The notes below the pieces were generated by a model. It ran no database searches. It was not told where the DNA came from and was given only the letters and a program-made list of their open reading frames with translations. A DNA stretch of 64,000 bases from Pelagicoccus mobilis (GTDB taxonomy: Bacteria > Verrucomicrobiota > Verrucomicrobiia > Opitutales > Opitutaceae): NCBI RefSeq assembly GCF_016595505.1, contig NZ_JAENIL010000012.1, positions 1 through 64,000 on the forward strand, in the 5' to 3' direction. The position numbers and the translations under genes were made by a program. Position 1 is the stretch's first letter, and every line of letters begins with the position of its first letter. This document shows positions 1 through 8,719 of the stretch, piece after piece.

Positions 1-30
1 AAAATCATGTCGAACGTTCGACATGATTTT
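1..30. repeat. 30-bp perfect palindrome at window edge
   Basis: Bases 1-30 are a perfect inverted repeat: the left arm AAAATCATGTCGAAC is followed directly by its reverse complement. The element is A/T-rich at both ends with a GAACGTTC core. It could be a dyad operator or the hairpin terminator of a gene left of the window; only four Ts follow, so a terminator role is weak. Nothing upstream is visible. Confidence 0.6.
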
Positions 31-156
31 GCGCAAGGTTGGGAGGTGGTTCCTTTACAAAGAGTTTACCGGAATTGGGTAAAGCAGCTCAGGGTTTCGC
101 CGTATATATTAGGCAGACGAGCTTATTGCTCTTCTAAACGACTCTCTCCCACACGT
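31..156 (+). other. noncoding stretch ahead of a strong terminator
   Basis: No convincing protein gene occurs between the palindrome and the terminator at 157-198; the short open frame here has no family resemblance and runs through the terminator stem. Because a well-formed intrinsic terminator follows directly, this stretch is either the 3' end of a transcript starting left of the window or a small RNA. I do not recognise 6S, tmRNA, SRP or RNase P landmarks in it. Confidence 0.3.
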
Positions 157-198
157 AGCCCCGAGACTTTGGTTGGTCTCGGGGCTTCTTGATTTTTT
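157..198 (+). terminator. intrinsic terminator
   Basis: An 11-bp perfect stem (AGCCCCGAGAC pairing with GTCTCGGGGCT) encloses an 8-base loop and is followed by a T-rich tail ending in six Ts. This is the strongest intrinsic terminator in the window and ends whatever transcript enters from the left edge. Confidence 0.85.
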
Positions 199-219
199 AG
201 GGGGGCGAAACGGAGCGGG

Positions 220-287
220 GTGCTTCAGCCCGGGTTTGAGGAGAAATGATCCTGCATCGTGATCGCGGGCTGAAGCACTGCGCTACG
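220..287 (-). repeat. REP-like element, family G (long loop)
   Basis: A 13-bp stem (GTGCTTCAGCCCG pairing with CGGGCTGAAGCAC) has a loop of about 33 bases. On the minus strand a GTAG tetranucleotide sits just 5' of the stem, the same head as the shorter hairpins elsewhere in the window. It lies between the terminator and mpl. Confidence 0.65.
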
Positions 288-334
288 GGATTTTTACATC
301 GCATTTCGCGGGGGCATCACTTCACATCTCGTTC

Positions 335-1744
335 ATGCGGATCTACTTTCTGGGAATTGCGGGAACAGCGATGGGCAATGCGGCTTTGCTTTTGAGAGCC
401 ATGGGACACGAGGTGCTGGGGTGTGATCAAGCGATTTATCCGCCGATGAGTACGCTCTTGGAGGATGCTGGGATCGAGATCATGCAAGGCTACAGCGTGG
501 ATCGTTTGCAAGCGCTGGCCCCGGATCTCGTGGTTGTGGGCAACGCCTATTCGCGGGGGAATGAAGAAGTCGAATTTTTGCTGGAAAGCCGTTCGATCGA
601 GTACACGTCTCTGCCCGATGTGTTGCAGCGCTTTGTGCTGAGTCGGCGTAGTAATATTGTGGTGACGGGGACTCACGGGAAGACAACGACCACTTCGATC
701 ACCGCCTTTTTGCTTGAGCAATGGAGTCAGGATCCTGGCTACATGATCGGGGGAGCTCCGATCGATCCGGCTCGTGGATGGAGAGAGGGTTATCGAGGCG
801 GTCCGTTCGTGATTGAGGGAGATGAATATGACAGCGCTTTTTTCGATAAGCGTAGCAAGTTCATCCACTATCAGCCGCGGGTGGTTATCCTAAACAATCT
901 CGAGTTCGACCATGCCGATATCTTCCGTGATTTGGAGGACGTGAAGCGGACCTTCTCTCACCTTTTGAGGCTTGTCCCGAAAAGTGGATACGTGCTTGTG
1001 AACGCGGATGACGAGAATGCTCTTTCGTTGACTGACCTCGATTGGACCACCGTTTATCGGGTGGGCACCGCTCATGATGCGGACTTGCGGATCGAGAATT
1101 ATGAAACGACCGTTGATGGCTCGCGTTTTGATCTCGTTTGGCAGGGGCAGCTTTGGGCCTCGATCGAGTGGGGGATGACGGGGTTGTTCAACGCTCGCAA
1201 TGCAGCGATGGCTAGCCTTGCGGCAGCGCTTTCCAGCGATGAAAGTCTGGTGAATCTAAGCCCTTCCGCGCTTTCGCGTTTCCGTGGCGTGAAGCGGCGT
1301 CAGCAGATGCGGGTGGAGCGGGATGATTTGAAGGTGATCGAGGATTTTGGGCATCACGCAACGGCTGTTCGCGATACGTTGTCGGCTTTGCGTAGCCGAT
1401 TCAAGGATACGCGGGTCGTTGCCTGTTTCGAGCCGCGTAGTAATACTTCGCGTTTAGAGATGATGCGGGAGCCGACTGTGGCTGCTCTTCGTCTTGCGGA
1501 TGCGGCTTATATCGGTGCGGTTAAAAGCCGAAACAGCCAAGGCGTGGAGTTGATGGATACCCACTCCTTGGCGGCGAGCTTGCAGGATGTCGGAACGGAG
1601 GCGGAGGCTTTTGACTCGAATGAGGCGCTTTTCGCTAAGCTCCAGCCCTTGGCGAAAGATGGGGATGAAAGGACTTTGGTCATCTTCTTTACAAATGGGT
1701 CGTTTGGGGGAGTTATTGACCGATTCGTAGCCGAATGCGGGTAG
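335..1744 (+). CDS. mpl: UDP-N-acetylmuramate:murein tripeptide ligase Mpl
   Basis: Mpl joins L-Ala-gamma-D-Glu-meso-DAP, recovered from cell-wall turnover, to UDP-MurNAc in the cytoplasm. The 469-residue product has the usual length. The N-terminal Rossmann segment reads YFLGIAGTAMGN, the Mur-ligase P-loop GTHGKTTT is at residues 112-119, and the Mpl-like stretch VIEGDEYDSAFFDKRSKF follows. MurC is the nearest relative, but the GDEYDSAFFDKRSKF block and GGAPID motif favour Mpl. No clear Shine-Dalgarno precedes the ATG; the residues after it match family N termini. A REP hairpin starts a few bases after the TAG stop. The neighbours are not wall genes, so it is probably transcribed alone. Confidence 0.92.
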   Translation: MRIYFLGIAGTAMGNAALLLRAMGHEVLGCDQAIYPPMSTLLEDAGIEIMQGYSVDRLQALAPDLVVVGNAYSRGNEEVEFLLESRSIEYTSLPDVLQRFVLSRRSNIVVTGTHGKTTTTSITAFLLEQWSQDPGYMIGGAPIDPARGWREGYRGGPFVIEGDEYDSAFFDKRSKFIHYQPRVVILNNLEFDHADIFRDLEDVKRTFSHLLRLVPKSGYVLVNADDENALSLTDLDWTTVYRVGTAHDADLRIENYETTVDGSRFDLVWQGQLWASIEWGMTGLFNARNAAMASLAAALSSDESLVNLSPSALSRFRGVKRRQQMRVERDDLKVIEDFGHHATAVRDTLSALRSRFKDTRVVACFEPRSNTSRLEMMREPTVAALRLADAAYIGAVKSRNSQGVELMDTHSLAASLQDVGTEAEAFDSNEALFAKLQPLAKDGDERTLVIFFTNGSFGGVIDRFVAECG

Positions 1745-1748
1745 GAGG

Positions 1749-1772
1749 AGTCGCGTGACAAGCGGGCTCCCA
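1749..1772 (-). repeat. REP-like hairpin, family C
   Basis: The plus strand reads TCGC, GTGACAAGCGGGC, then the foot CTCCCAT; on the minus strand this is a GGGA-type head followed by a hairpin. It begins about four bases after the mpl stop. The stem is less perfect than in other family C copies. Confidence 0.6.
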
Positions 1773-1865
1773 TGCTTCTGATCGCGAGTATCAGTTTTGT
1801 TAATGATAAGCGGATCTAATTATCCTGCGCTTGCGGTATTCTAAACGGCGCTTACGGTTCGCGCC

Positions 1866-3509
1866 ATGGCAACTCCAGAATTTAAGTACCAGCCGATCAT
1901 TGAACTGGGTAAGGACGAGACAGAATACCGTCACCTGACCGACGAGTTCGTTTCCGTGGAGGAATTCGACGGCAAGGAGATCCTTAAGGTTGATCCAGAA
2001 GCTCTCACTTTCCTCGCGAAGACAGCGATTCGTGACGTTTCCTTCATGCTTCGCCCGGCTCACCTCAAGCAAGTCGCCTCTATTCTCGAAGATCCCGAAG
2101 CGTCTGAGAATGATCGCCACGTTGCGTTGACTCTTCTTCGCAACGCGGAAGTGGCGGCTCAAGGCGTGCTCCCGTTTTGCCAAGATACGGGCACCGCGAT
2201 CGTGATGGGCAAGAAGGGCCAGCAGGTCTGGACCGGCGGCAATGACGAGGAAGCTCTCTCGAAAGGTGTTTACGAAACTTACGCGAACGAGAACCTGCGT
2301 TATTCGCAGACGGCGCCGATCACCATGTACGAGGAGAAGAACACGGGCACCAACCTCCCGGCTCAGATCGACCTCTACGCAACTGATGGCGCTGAATACA
2401 AGTTCCAGTTCCTCTGCAAAGGTGGAGGTTCCGCCAACAAGACTTTCCTCTACCAGGAGACCAAGGCGCTGCTCAACCCGCAGCGTCTGGAAGACTTTCT
2501 CGTCGAGAAGATGATGAGCCTCGGTACGGCGGCGTGCCCTCCGTATCACCTCGTGTTTGTGATTGGCGGCACTTCCGCGGAAGCGAACCTCAAGACTGTT
2601 AAGCTTGCATCCACCAAGTATCTCGATGCGATGCCGACCTCCGGCAACGACCTCGGCCGTGGTTTCCGCGATCTCGAGATGGAGGCCAAGATCCTTGAGC
2701 GCGCCAAGGAGTGCGGCATTGGCGCCCAATTTGGCGGCAAGTACTTCGCGCTCGATGTTCGCATCATCCGTCTGCCGCGTCACGGCGCGAGCTGCCCTGT
2801 GGGTATCGGCGTCTCTTGTTCAGCGGATCGGAATATTAAGGCCAAGATCAACAAGGATGGACTCTGGGTGGAGCAGCTCGAAGGCGATCCTGCTCGCTTC
2901 ATCCCGGACGCGTTCAAGACCAAGGCCGAAGCCGAAGTGGTAGAGCTCGATCTTAACCGTCCGATGAAGGACATTCTTGCAGAGCTCACACAGTATCCAG
3001 TGCAGACTCGTCTTTCGTTGAACGGCACTATCATCGTCGCTCGCGACATTGCTCATGCGAAGCTCAAGGAGCGTCTCGATGCAGGAGAAGGTCTGCCGCA
3101 ATATGTGAAGGATCACCCAATCTACTACGCGGGTCCTGCCAAGACTCCGAAGGGGATGCCTTCCGGTAGTTTCGGTCCAACTACAGCGGGCCGTATGGAC
3201 TCCTACGTGGAGCAATTTCAAGCGGCGGGTGGCAGCATGATCATGCTCGCGAAGGGTAACCGAAGCCAGCAAGTGACCGACGCGTGTAAGGCCCACGGCG
3301 GATTCTATCTCGGCTCGATTGGCGGTCCGGCCGCGATTCTTGCCAAGGAGAGCATCAAGAAGGTTGAGCTCGTCGAGTACGAGGAGCTCGGCATGGAGGC
3401 GATCTGGAAGATCGAAGTGGAGAACTTCCCCGCTTTCATCCTTGTTGACGACAAGGGCAACGACTTCTTCAAGCTGATTCGCCAGCAGGCGACGAAGTGT
3501 AAGAAGTAG
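1866..3509 (+). CDS. class I (iron-sulfur) fumarate hydratase
   Basis: Catalyses reversible hydration of fumarate to malate in the TCA cycle using an oxygen-sensitive 4Fe-4S cluster. The 547-residue product matches the length of single-chain FumA/FumB enzymes, with an N-terminal catalytic half and a C-terminal beta half ([16 protein letters not shown], then [15 protein letters not shown]). The motif PFCQDTGTA supplies a candidate cluster Cys, followed by KGGGSANK. The ATG at 1866 starts a family-like N terminus. Codon usage is rich in C/G-ending codons, as for a well-expressed gene. A good terminator follows at 3574-3602, so the gene appears to be a single unit. Whether this should be called FumA or FumB cannot be decided from sequence. 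Confidence 0.93.
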   Translation: MATPEFKYQPIIELGKDETEYRHLTDEFVSVEEFDGKEILKVDPEALTFLAKTAIRDVSFMLRPAHLKQVASILEDPEASENDRHVALTLLRNAEVAAQGVLPFCQDTGTAIVMGKKGQQVWTGGNDEEALSKGVYETYANENLRYSQTAPITMYEEKNTGTNLPAQIDLYATDGAEYKFQFLCKGGGSANKTFLYQETKALLNPQRLEDFLVEKMMSLGTAACPPYHLVFVIGGTSAEANLKTVKLASTKYLDAMPTSGNDLGRGFRDLEMEAKILERAKECGIGAQFGGKYFALDVRIIRLPRHGASCPVGIGVSCSADRNIKAKINKDGLWVEQLEGDPARFIPDAFKTKAEAEVVELDLNRPMKDILAELTQYPVQTRLSLNGTIIVARDIAHAKLKERLDAGEGLPQYVKDHPIYYAGPAKTPKGMPSGSFGPTTAGRMDSYVEQFQAAGGSMIMLAKGNRSQQVTDACKAHGGFYLGSIGGPAAILAKESIKKVELVEYEELGMEAIWKIEVENFPAFILVDDKGNDFFKLIRQQATKCKK

Positions 3510-3573
3510 GCTAGGTCGTTTCCGGGAGGCTGCTCGTTGGGAACGGCGGGGGCTCCTTGTTTAACCTCTTTTC

Positions 3574-3602
3574 AAGGCTTGTCGAAGGACAGGCCTTTTT
3601 TA
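3574..3602 (+). terminator. intrinsic terminator after fumarase
   Basis: A 10-bp stem with one G-T wobble (AAGGCTTGTC with GACAGGCCTT) has a GAAG tetraloop and runs into six Ts. It lies between the fumarase stop and the next gene, and argues that the next CDS starts at 3615 and not at the upstream codon 3537. Confidence 0.85.
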
Positions 3603-3614
3603 TTGTCCGGCTAC

Positions 3615-4355
3615 ATGAGAACTTCGAATCCAGCCTTATCCGACGAAGCCTTCAATGTTAGCCGTCCTGTCTCTGCCAGTCAGGCGATGACGATTAACGG
3701 TACGGTCAACAAGACCGGCATTTTGGTGTGCGTGCTTTGGGTCGCCGCGATCATCACCTGGGAAAAGACGTTTGCGGCGGGAAATCCTGCGGAACTCTAT
3801 CCGTGGATGATCGGCGGGAGTATCGGGGGATTTATCATCGCGATGATCACGGTTTTCAAAAAGACGGTGGCCCCGTACACGGCTCCGCTCTACGCGGTGG
3901 TGGAGGGCTTGGTGCTGGGGGTGATTTCGGCCTTTTTTGAGATGCAGTATCCCGGAATCGTTTTCCAAGCGGTGCTGCTGACCTTTGGAGTCCTTTTCGC
4001 TCTGCTTTTTGCGTACAAGACGGGAGTGATCAAGGCCACCGAGAATTTTAAGCTCGGGGTGGCGGCTGCTACAGGTGGCATCTTTTTTGTCTACTTGCTC
4101 TCGATGATTCTCGGTTTCTTTGGCGTATCTATCCCTTTGATACATGAAAGCGGAGTGATTGGGATCGGGTTCAGCCTGTTTGTGGTCGTGATCGCGGCGT
4201 TGAATCTTGTGCTCGATTTCGACTTTATCGAGAACGGCGCGGCTCGGGGAGCTCCAAAGTATTTGGAGTGGTACGCGGCCTTTGGTCTGCTCGTGACGCT
4301 CGTCTGGCTTTATATCGAGTTACTTCGTTTACTGTCCAAATTGCGTAGTCGCTGA
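3615..4355 (+). CDS. Bax inhibitor-1/YccA family membrane protein
   Basis: About 246 residues with a roughly 50-residue soluble N terminus (MRTSNPALSDEAF) followed by seven hydrophobic helices, the topology of the Bax1-I family. The last segments (ALNLVLDFDFIENGAARGAPKY, written here as LNLVLDFDFIE then NGAARGAPKYLEWYAAFGL) contain the paired acidic residues typical of the Ca2+-leak pore of BsYetJ-like members. Members sit in the inner membrane and are linked to calcium or pH homeostasis; the role here is inferred from family only. I start at ATG 3615 because the longer frame from 3537 would include the fumarase terminator. Confidence 0.85.
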   Translation: MRTSNPALSDEAFNVSRPVSASQAMTINGTVNKTGILVCVLWVAAIITWEKTFAAGNPAELYPWMIGGSIGGFIIAMITVFKKTVAPYTAPLYAVVEGLVLGVISAFFEMQYPGIVFQAVLLTFGVLFALLFAYKTGVIKATENFKLGVAAATGGIFFVYLLSMILGFFGVSIPLIHESGVIGIGFSLFVVVIAALNLVLDFDFIENGAARGAPKYLEWYAAFGLLVTLVWLYIELLRLLSKLRSR

Positions 4356-4416
4356 GGGAATCCACATTTTCTTCATTCTTTTTGTGCGGTTTCTTTAACG
4401 AGCGACTGCCTCTGAT

Positions 4417-6075
4417 GTGATGAAAAGCGATTCTGAACTTTTGCGGAGTTTCCAGGAGGAGCGCTCCGAGGTAGCCTTCAGCGAGTTGGTTGAACGGCAT
4501 CTCGACTGGGTTTACTCAGTGGCGTTGAGGCAAGTCGGCGGGGACGTTCATCTTGCTAAGGATGTGTGTCAGGAGGTATTCGCGAGCGTGGCGAGAAAGG
4601 CGAAGCTGCTGAGGGACTTCGAGGCCCTAAACGGGTGGCTGTTCAAGGCGGTACGATTCGCGGCGAGTGATATGGTGCGCGCGGAGCGCCGGCGTAAACG
4701 CAGAGAGGAGGAGGTGGTGGCTATGGACATTTTGGATACGGACAAGAGCGGGGAGCTTGGTTGGGAAGATGCAGGTCCTTTGCTCGACGAAGCGATTGCA
4801 GAGCTCGGCGAAAACGATCGGGATGTGCTTTGTCTTCGTTTTTTTGAGGAAAAGAGGTTTGCTCAAATCGGTGTATGCCTGGGGCTGAGCGAGAATGCGG
4901 CACGGATGCGGGTGAATCGAGCGTTGGAAAAACTCAGTGGCATTTTGGAAAAACGAGGCATTCGCTCAAGCTCTGCCGCTTTGGCAGGGGCTGTGGGAGC
5001 TCATGGCCTTGTATCCGCTCCTTCAGGACTGGCGAGGTCGATCGTGGAGGGCGTGTTGGGTGGCAGCGTGGCGAGCGTAGGAATCTTGGGAGGGGCGAAG
5101 TTGCTTGCTCTATTGGCTGGTGGCGTGGCTGCGGTCGCAGTCGGAGTCGCTGTTATCAAGTCTCAGGAGAGCGGGCGATTGGAGGCGCGGCTTGAACGCA
5201 GTGTTGCTGCTTCCGAGGAAGCGGTCCGAAGGGTGGCGGAGCTGGAACGGCTGCTGGCTGCGAAGACGCAGGAGGTTGATCGTACGGCGATCCGATTGGC
5301 GGAGTTAGAAAAGCTCAGGGAAGTTGCGGAGCGTGTCGTCGAAGAGGAGCCTCAGTTGGACGTGATGGCTAGGTTCCAGCGGGCTCAAGGTTGGAAGAAG
5401 GATGGGAAGCTTGAGGAGGCGTTGGAGGAGTTTCTCTGGCTCTTCGATAATGGGGTGCAAGAGCGGAGCAGTTTTGTGGGAGTTCGTCACTCTGCTGTTC
5501 TTAGGAGCATCTTGGAGATTGGAGACTCAATTCCTGAAGCGAAGCGTGAGTTGGAGATCCGTCGGGATAGGATTGAGACAGAGATTCTGAATCTGCCGAA
5601 CAGTAGTGATCGAAATGAAATAGATGTGCATGCTTGGGCGCGCATCAATGCGGAGCTTGGCGAGCAGGAGCGATCAATCGCGGTCTTTGACCAAGTTGAA
5701 AACGAAAGGCTAAAATCGAGCCTCCGCATTTTTCTGAAGAAGGAGTTAATGGAGGAAAAGCGTTATGAGGATGCTTTGCGCCCTGGATACGCGGGCCTCG
5801 CCTTTGCGAACTTTCAGATGAGCTACGAGCGGCTTCCTTCTGGTCGGTTTTCGGGTGAAAAGCGTGCTGCGATGATTGAGCGGAACAAGGCCTATGCGAT
5901 TAAGTCTGCTGCGTCTGACATGGAGTTGCTGGCAGGGGCTGGGGAGGTGGACCAGGCGATAAAGCTCGCTGAGGAAGTATTGGTGCACGATAGCAGCGCG
6001 GAAACGATCCAGCTGATCCGCACGCATTTGGAAAAGGCGGATCGAGGTGATCTTTTTCAGGCGTTGGGCGAATAG
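4417..6075 (+). CDS. ECF sigma factor fused to membrane helix, coiled coil and helical domain
   Basis: Residues 1-180 are a complete ECF sigma-70 factor: region 2 around 15-95 (DVCQEVFASVARK, LNGWLFKAVR) and region 4 around 125-175 (DVLCLRFFEEKRFAQIG, SENAARMRVNRALEKL). A Gly/Ala-rich linker leads to one transmembrane helix at about 228-248 (LLALLAGGVAAVAVGVAVI), a charged coiled coil at about 252-312, and a helical, TPR-like C-terminal domain to residue 552. The predicted topology puts the sigma domain in the cytoplasm and the coiled coil and helical part outside. No separate anti-sigma gene is nearby, so the fusion may carry its own membrane tether. Start is GTG 4417 or the adjacent ATG 4420. 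The 3' end abuts the convergent DUF721 gene with one base between stops. Confidence 0.85.
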   Translation: MMKSDSELLRSFQEERSEVAFSELVERHLDWVYSVALRQVGGDVHLAKDVCQEVFASVARKAKLLRDFEALNGWLFKAVRFAASDMVRAERRRKRREEEVVAMDILDTDKSGELGWEDAGPLLDEAIAELGENDRDVLCLRFFEEKRFAQIGVCLGLSENAARMRVNRALEKLSGILEKRGIRSSSAALAGAVGAHGLVSAPSGLARSIVEGVLGGSVASVGILGGAKLLALLAGGVAAVAVGVAVIKSQESGRLEARLERSVAASEEAVRRVAELERLLAAKTQEVDRTAIRLAELEKLREVAERVVEEEPQLDVMARFQRAQGWKKDGKLEEALEEFLWLFDNGVQERSSFVGVRHSAVLRSILEIGDSIPEAKRELEIRRDRIETEILNLPNSSDRNEIDVHAWARINAELGEQERSIAVFDQVENERLKSSLRIFLKKELMEEKRYEDALRPGYAGLAFANFQMSYERLPSGRFSGEKRAAMIERNKAYAIKSAASDMELLAGAGEVDQAIKLAEEVLVHDSSAETIQLIRTHLEKADRGDLFQALGE

Positions 6076-6076
6076 C

Positions 6077-6460
6077 TTAGCCGGACTTGAAGACGAGGTT
6101 GCGGATCTTTTTTCCGCCTTCTAGGTGGTGGATGTTTTGCAGGATGTCTCGTTTGTGGAACTGAAGTTCCTGTCGTATCACAGGGTTGGATACGGAAATG
6201 AAAAGCGTGCGTTCGCGTTCGATGCGAGAGGGACTGCAATGGGGGGCGTTGGCTGGCCCGACGATGTGGGGCCAATTCTGCAGGATCCTGTCTTCGATCT
6301 TTTCTTGGCCGATCTTGTACTTGTTTAGGACTCGATCCAGGACGTTGGCGAGGGGACGCTCGGACTTGGAAGCCTCTCCGGGATAGTTCTCGGGGATGCC
6401 TCGGAAGTTTGCGATGAGTCGCTCTACACTCTTACGGAATTTGTACGGTTGCTCGGCCAA
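6077..6460 (-). CDS. DUF721 / DciA-like protein
   Basis: A 127-residue protein with the DUF721 core: RPLANVLDRVLNKYKIG, then ILQNWPHIVG, then TLFISVSNPVIRQELQFHK. DUF721 includes DciA, the replicative-helicase operator used by bacteria lacking DnaC/DnaI, so a role in DnaB loading is possible but is inferred from family. The start appears to be TTG at 6460, preceded by a CTCCTCC-rich rather than a GGAGG-type leader, so the exact start is uncertain. It converges tail-to-tail with the sigma-factor gene. Confidence 0.75.
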   Translation of the reverse strand: MAEQPYKFRKSVERLIANFRGIPENYPGEASKSERPLANVLDRVLNKYKIGQEKIEDRILQNWPHIVGPANAPHCSPSRIERERTLFISVSNPVIRQELQFHKRDILQNIHHLEGGKKIRNLVFKSG

Positions 6461-6470
6461 GGAGGAGGAG

Positions 6471-6500
6471 TGTGGAGTGTTAAGTGTGGAGTGTGAAGGG
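6471..6500 (+). repeat. GTGTGGAGTGT direct repeats (family J)
   Basis: Two imperfect copies of a TGTGGAGTGT unit lie in tandem between the DUF721 and reductase genes. Similar GAAGTGTGAAG-like runs occur at 53577-53612 and 62335-62366, suggesting a dispersed low-complexity repeat. Confidence 0.4.
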
Positions 6501-6528
6501 GAATTTTCGAAGCAGGCCGTATGGAGAC

Positions 6529-6555
6529 AAAGAAAAGGCCGCTCGCACGCGGCCT
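6529..6555 (-). terminator. intrinsic terminator of the MDR reductase gene
   Basis: Read on the minus strand, a 7-bp G/C stem AGGCCGC/GCGGCCT with a six-base loop is followed by TTTTCTTT. It lies about 25 bases after the stop of the gene at 6581-7573. Confidence 0.8.
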
Positions 6556-6580
6556 ACCCGTGTTTTAATTGTTTTCTCGT

Positions 6581-7573
6581 TTATGGAGTGAGCAGGACTT
6601 TGCCGATTTTGCCGGCTCGGTTGGCGTGGTCGAGGGCTTCTCGCCATTGCTCGAGCGGATAGGTGGCGGCCACGTTGACCCCGATTTTCGCGTTTTCCAT
6701 GAAGGTGAAAAGCTCGTTGTGGAGCTCAAGAATCTCTTCGCGCGGGGCTGTCTTGTACCACTTGCTGACCCAGAAGCCGCGGAGCCTGATGTCGTTGAAG
6801 ATGAGGTAGCGAGTGGGGAAGGGGGCTAGGTTTCTGTCCATGCCCCCGAAAGTGATGACTGTGCCGCCGTCGTCGAGGAGCTTGCACATGCCGAGGAGGC
6901 TGGAGGCGCCGATCGAGTTTAGGCCGATCTTGGCCTTTTTTCCGCCGGTGAGCTTGAGGGCTTCCTTGGGGGCGTCGCGGTCGTCGAGAAGCACGATGCT
7001 TGCTCCAAGGGCTTTGAGCTGCTCTTCTGAATCGAGGCTTCTGACGAGGTTGATGGTTTTTATGCCGAGGTGGCAGGCGATCTGTATCACCAATTTGCCT
7101 ACGGCGGAAGTGGCTGCGTTTTGCACGATGACGTCGCCTGCCTGGAGTTTGGCGAAGTCGTGCAGGACTTTCCATGCGGTGGCTGGATTGACCCAAGCCA
7201 TGGCGGCTTGTTCGATCGGGAGCTTTTCGGGGGCGGGAAAGAGGTCGGCGCAGTTTGCGATCACGTGGCTTTGCCAGGCGCCTAGGCCGTTGGGGACGAA
7301 GACGCGTTGCCCGACTTGGAACTGGCTGTCTTCCGAATTGATTTCTACGATTTCGGCGACGCCTTCTATTCCGCCGACTGCTGGGAGGGGGGAGAGTTCG
7401 CCATAGACGCCGCCCACTTTGCCCATGTCGGCCGGATTGATCGGGGCGGCGAGCACTTTGAGGAGAGCTTGGCCGCTCTCAAGATTGGGAAGGGCGATTG
7501 TCTCGAGGGAGAGGACTTCCTCGGCCTTGCCATATTCGGTGTATTGAAGTGCGGTAGTCTTTTGTGTGGACAT
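6581..7573 (-). CDS. zinc-free MDR oxidoreductase, enoyl-thioester reductase-like
   Basis: About 330 residues of the medium-chain dehydrogenase/reductase superfamily. The N-terminal half (LQYTEYGKAEEVLSLE, AAPINPADMGKVGGVYG, PAVGGIEGVAEIVE) and the cofactor domain (VIVQNAATSAVGKLVIQIA, then FGGMDRNLAPFPT) resemble the MECR/ETR1 group of trans-2-enoyl-thioester reductases, which use NADPH and lack catalytic zinc. The substrate is not certain; quinone-reductase-like members share these motifs. I prefer the ATG at 7573 (MSTQKTTALQY); another ATG 30 bases upstream at 7603 is possible. It is divergent from the acetyltransferase gene. Confidence 0.78.
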   Translation of the reverse strand: MSTQKTTALQYTEYGKAEEVLSLETIALPNLESGQALLKVLAAPINPADMGKVGGVYGELSPLPAVGGIEGVAEIVEINSEDSQFQVGQRVFVPNGLGAWQSHVIANCADLFPAPEKLPIEQAAMAWVNPATAWKVLHDFAKLQAGDVIVQNAATSAVGKLVIQIACHLGIKTINLVRSLDSEEQLKALGASIVLLDDRDAPKEALKLTGGKKAKIGLNSIGASSLLGMCKLLDDGGTVITFGGMDRNLAPFPTRYLIFNDIRLRGFWVSKWYKTAPREEILELHNELFTFMENAKIGVNVAATYPLEQWREALDHANRAGKIGKVLLTP

Positions 7574-7687
7574 GTGCCTGCGAGTGAATCGAGTGTTTGG
7601 CATAAGGCAATGTACATGCGCCGATTTTGCTCGCTGATAGGGAAAAAGCGTTGTGACTAATCGGGTGATTTAGCTGAGCTACTTGGG

Positions 7688-8248
7688 ATGAGAGTCTATT
7701 TGAGAAAACCGGAGAGAGCGGACGCCCGCGAGTTTGTGAGGGCGTCTAAGGCGAGCGTGGAGATGCATCGCCCTTGGGTGTTTCCTCCTCTATCTGACAG
7801 AGGGTTTGAGGACTACTTGAATCGTATTCAGAATTCGAGACACGCGGGCTACTTCGTGTGCCGGAAAAGCGACGATGCGTTGGTAGGGGTGGTCAATCTC
7901 AGCGAGATTGTGAGGGGAGCGTTGCAGGGGGCTTTTGTTGGGTACTGGGGAGTGGACGGAATGTGCGGGAAGGGGCTGATGACAGAGGGGCTGGCTTTGG
8001 CTGTGGATGAAGCGTTTGAGGGGTTAGGTTTGCATCGTTTGGAGATTAATATCCAACCTGCCAATACACGTTCGATCGCTTTGGTGGACCGTCTTGGTTT
8101 TCGGAAGGAAGGCTTCTCGCCCAAGTATCTGCAAATAAATGGAGTGTGGTGCGATCACGAACGTTGGGCGGTGACGAAGGAAGAGTGGCCGGGGGCGAAG
8201 GGCATTGTGGCCACGCTCCCGTCAAATCACTCTTCTCCGTCGAAGTAG
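7688..8248 (+). CDS. RimJ/RimL-type GNAT N-acetyltransferase
   Basis: A 186-residue GNAT protein. The opening MRVYLRKPERADAREFV, the acetyl-CoA segment WGVDGMCGKGLMTEGLALAVDEAF, and the C-terminal NTRSIALVDRLGFRKEGF match the RimJ/RimL branch that acetylates ribosomal-protein or other N termini. The actual target is unknown. The last 22 bases overlap the end of the convergent cupin gene, so the two transcripts are antisense at their 3' ends. Confidence 0.82.
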   Translation: MRVYLRKPERADAREFVRASKASVEMHRPWVFPPLSDRGFEDYLNRIQNSRHAGYFVCRKSDDALVGVVNLSEIVRGALQGAFVGYWGVDGMCGKGLMTEGLALAVDEAFEGLGLHRLEINIQPANTRSIALVDRLGFRKEGFSPKYLQINGVWCDHERWAVTKEEWPGAKGIVATLPSNHSSPSK

Positions 8249-8706
8249 TCGAGCGGCTCGGAACGAACGAGCTGTGACTCGGGTTGTTCTACCATCCATT
8301 TTTTCGAGTCCGGGTAGTAGCAGTGGTCGCTGACTGGGTTGTCGGCGATGACGTAGTAGGTGAAATCCTCATCGCTGTCGTTGCGGAGCTGATGGGCTTC
8401 TCCTGGTTTGAACAGGAAGGCGTCGCCGGGGCCCACTTCCGTTTCACCCTCTTGGTCGCGCACGATGCCTTTGCCTTGGGTGACGTGGTAGAACTCCCAT
8501 TGGGCGTCGTGGGCGTGGTAGGGGCAATAGGTTTGGCCAGGGGCTAGCGTGGTGATGGCGACGTCGAAAGGGTGGCGTTTGAGGAGGTCGGTCGACTTGT
8601 CGTCGCGGCCGAGAGCGGTGGACAGGTTTTTGTTTGAGCCGCCGTATTTGCCTTTTGGGGACGTCCAGTCTTGGGACTCTACTTGGTGGGTGTTGATGAT
8701 TTTCAT
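8227..8706 (-). CDS. cupin-fold protein (paralogue of 31052-31543)
   Basis: A 159-residue single-cupin protein. The barrel motifs are HAHDAQWEFYHVTQG and GPGDAFLFKPGEAHQLRN, supplying His/Glu metal ligands. It opens MKIINTHQVESQDWTSPKG and ends LDYFDGEE. A close paralogue at 31052-31543 opens MKIVNTQNLKEFGWTSPSG and ends LDYYDGEDEGRA, its last residues coming from a repeat. The reaction is unknown; this cupin type can be an isomerase, a dioxygenase or a binding protein. The AAA ATPase gene lies just upstream on the same strand, 13 bases away, so they may be co-transcribed. Confidence 0.8.
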   Translation of the reverse strand: MKIINTHQVESQDWTSPKGKYGGSNKNLSTALGRDDKSTDLLKRHPFDVAITTLAPGQTYCPYHAHDAQWEFYHVTQGKGIVRDQEGETEVGPGDAFLFKPGEAHQLRNDSDEDFTYYVIADNPVSDHCYYPDSKKWMVEQPESQLVRSEPLDYFDGEE

Positions 8707-8719
8707 GGGGGTGGAGGGG

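Noticed and set aside
1-30. LexA or SOS box in the palindrome
   Set aside because: It contains GAACGTTC, but the spacing does not match the CGAAC-N4-GTTCG or GAAC-N7-GAAC types, and no SOS gene is adjacent.
3537-3614. Start of the Bax inhibitor-like gene at 3537
   Set aside because: The extra 26 codons would include the intrinsic terminator of the fumarase gene.
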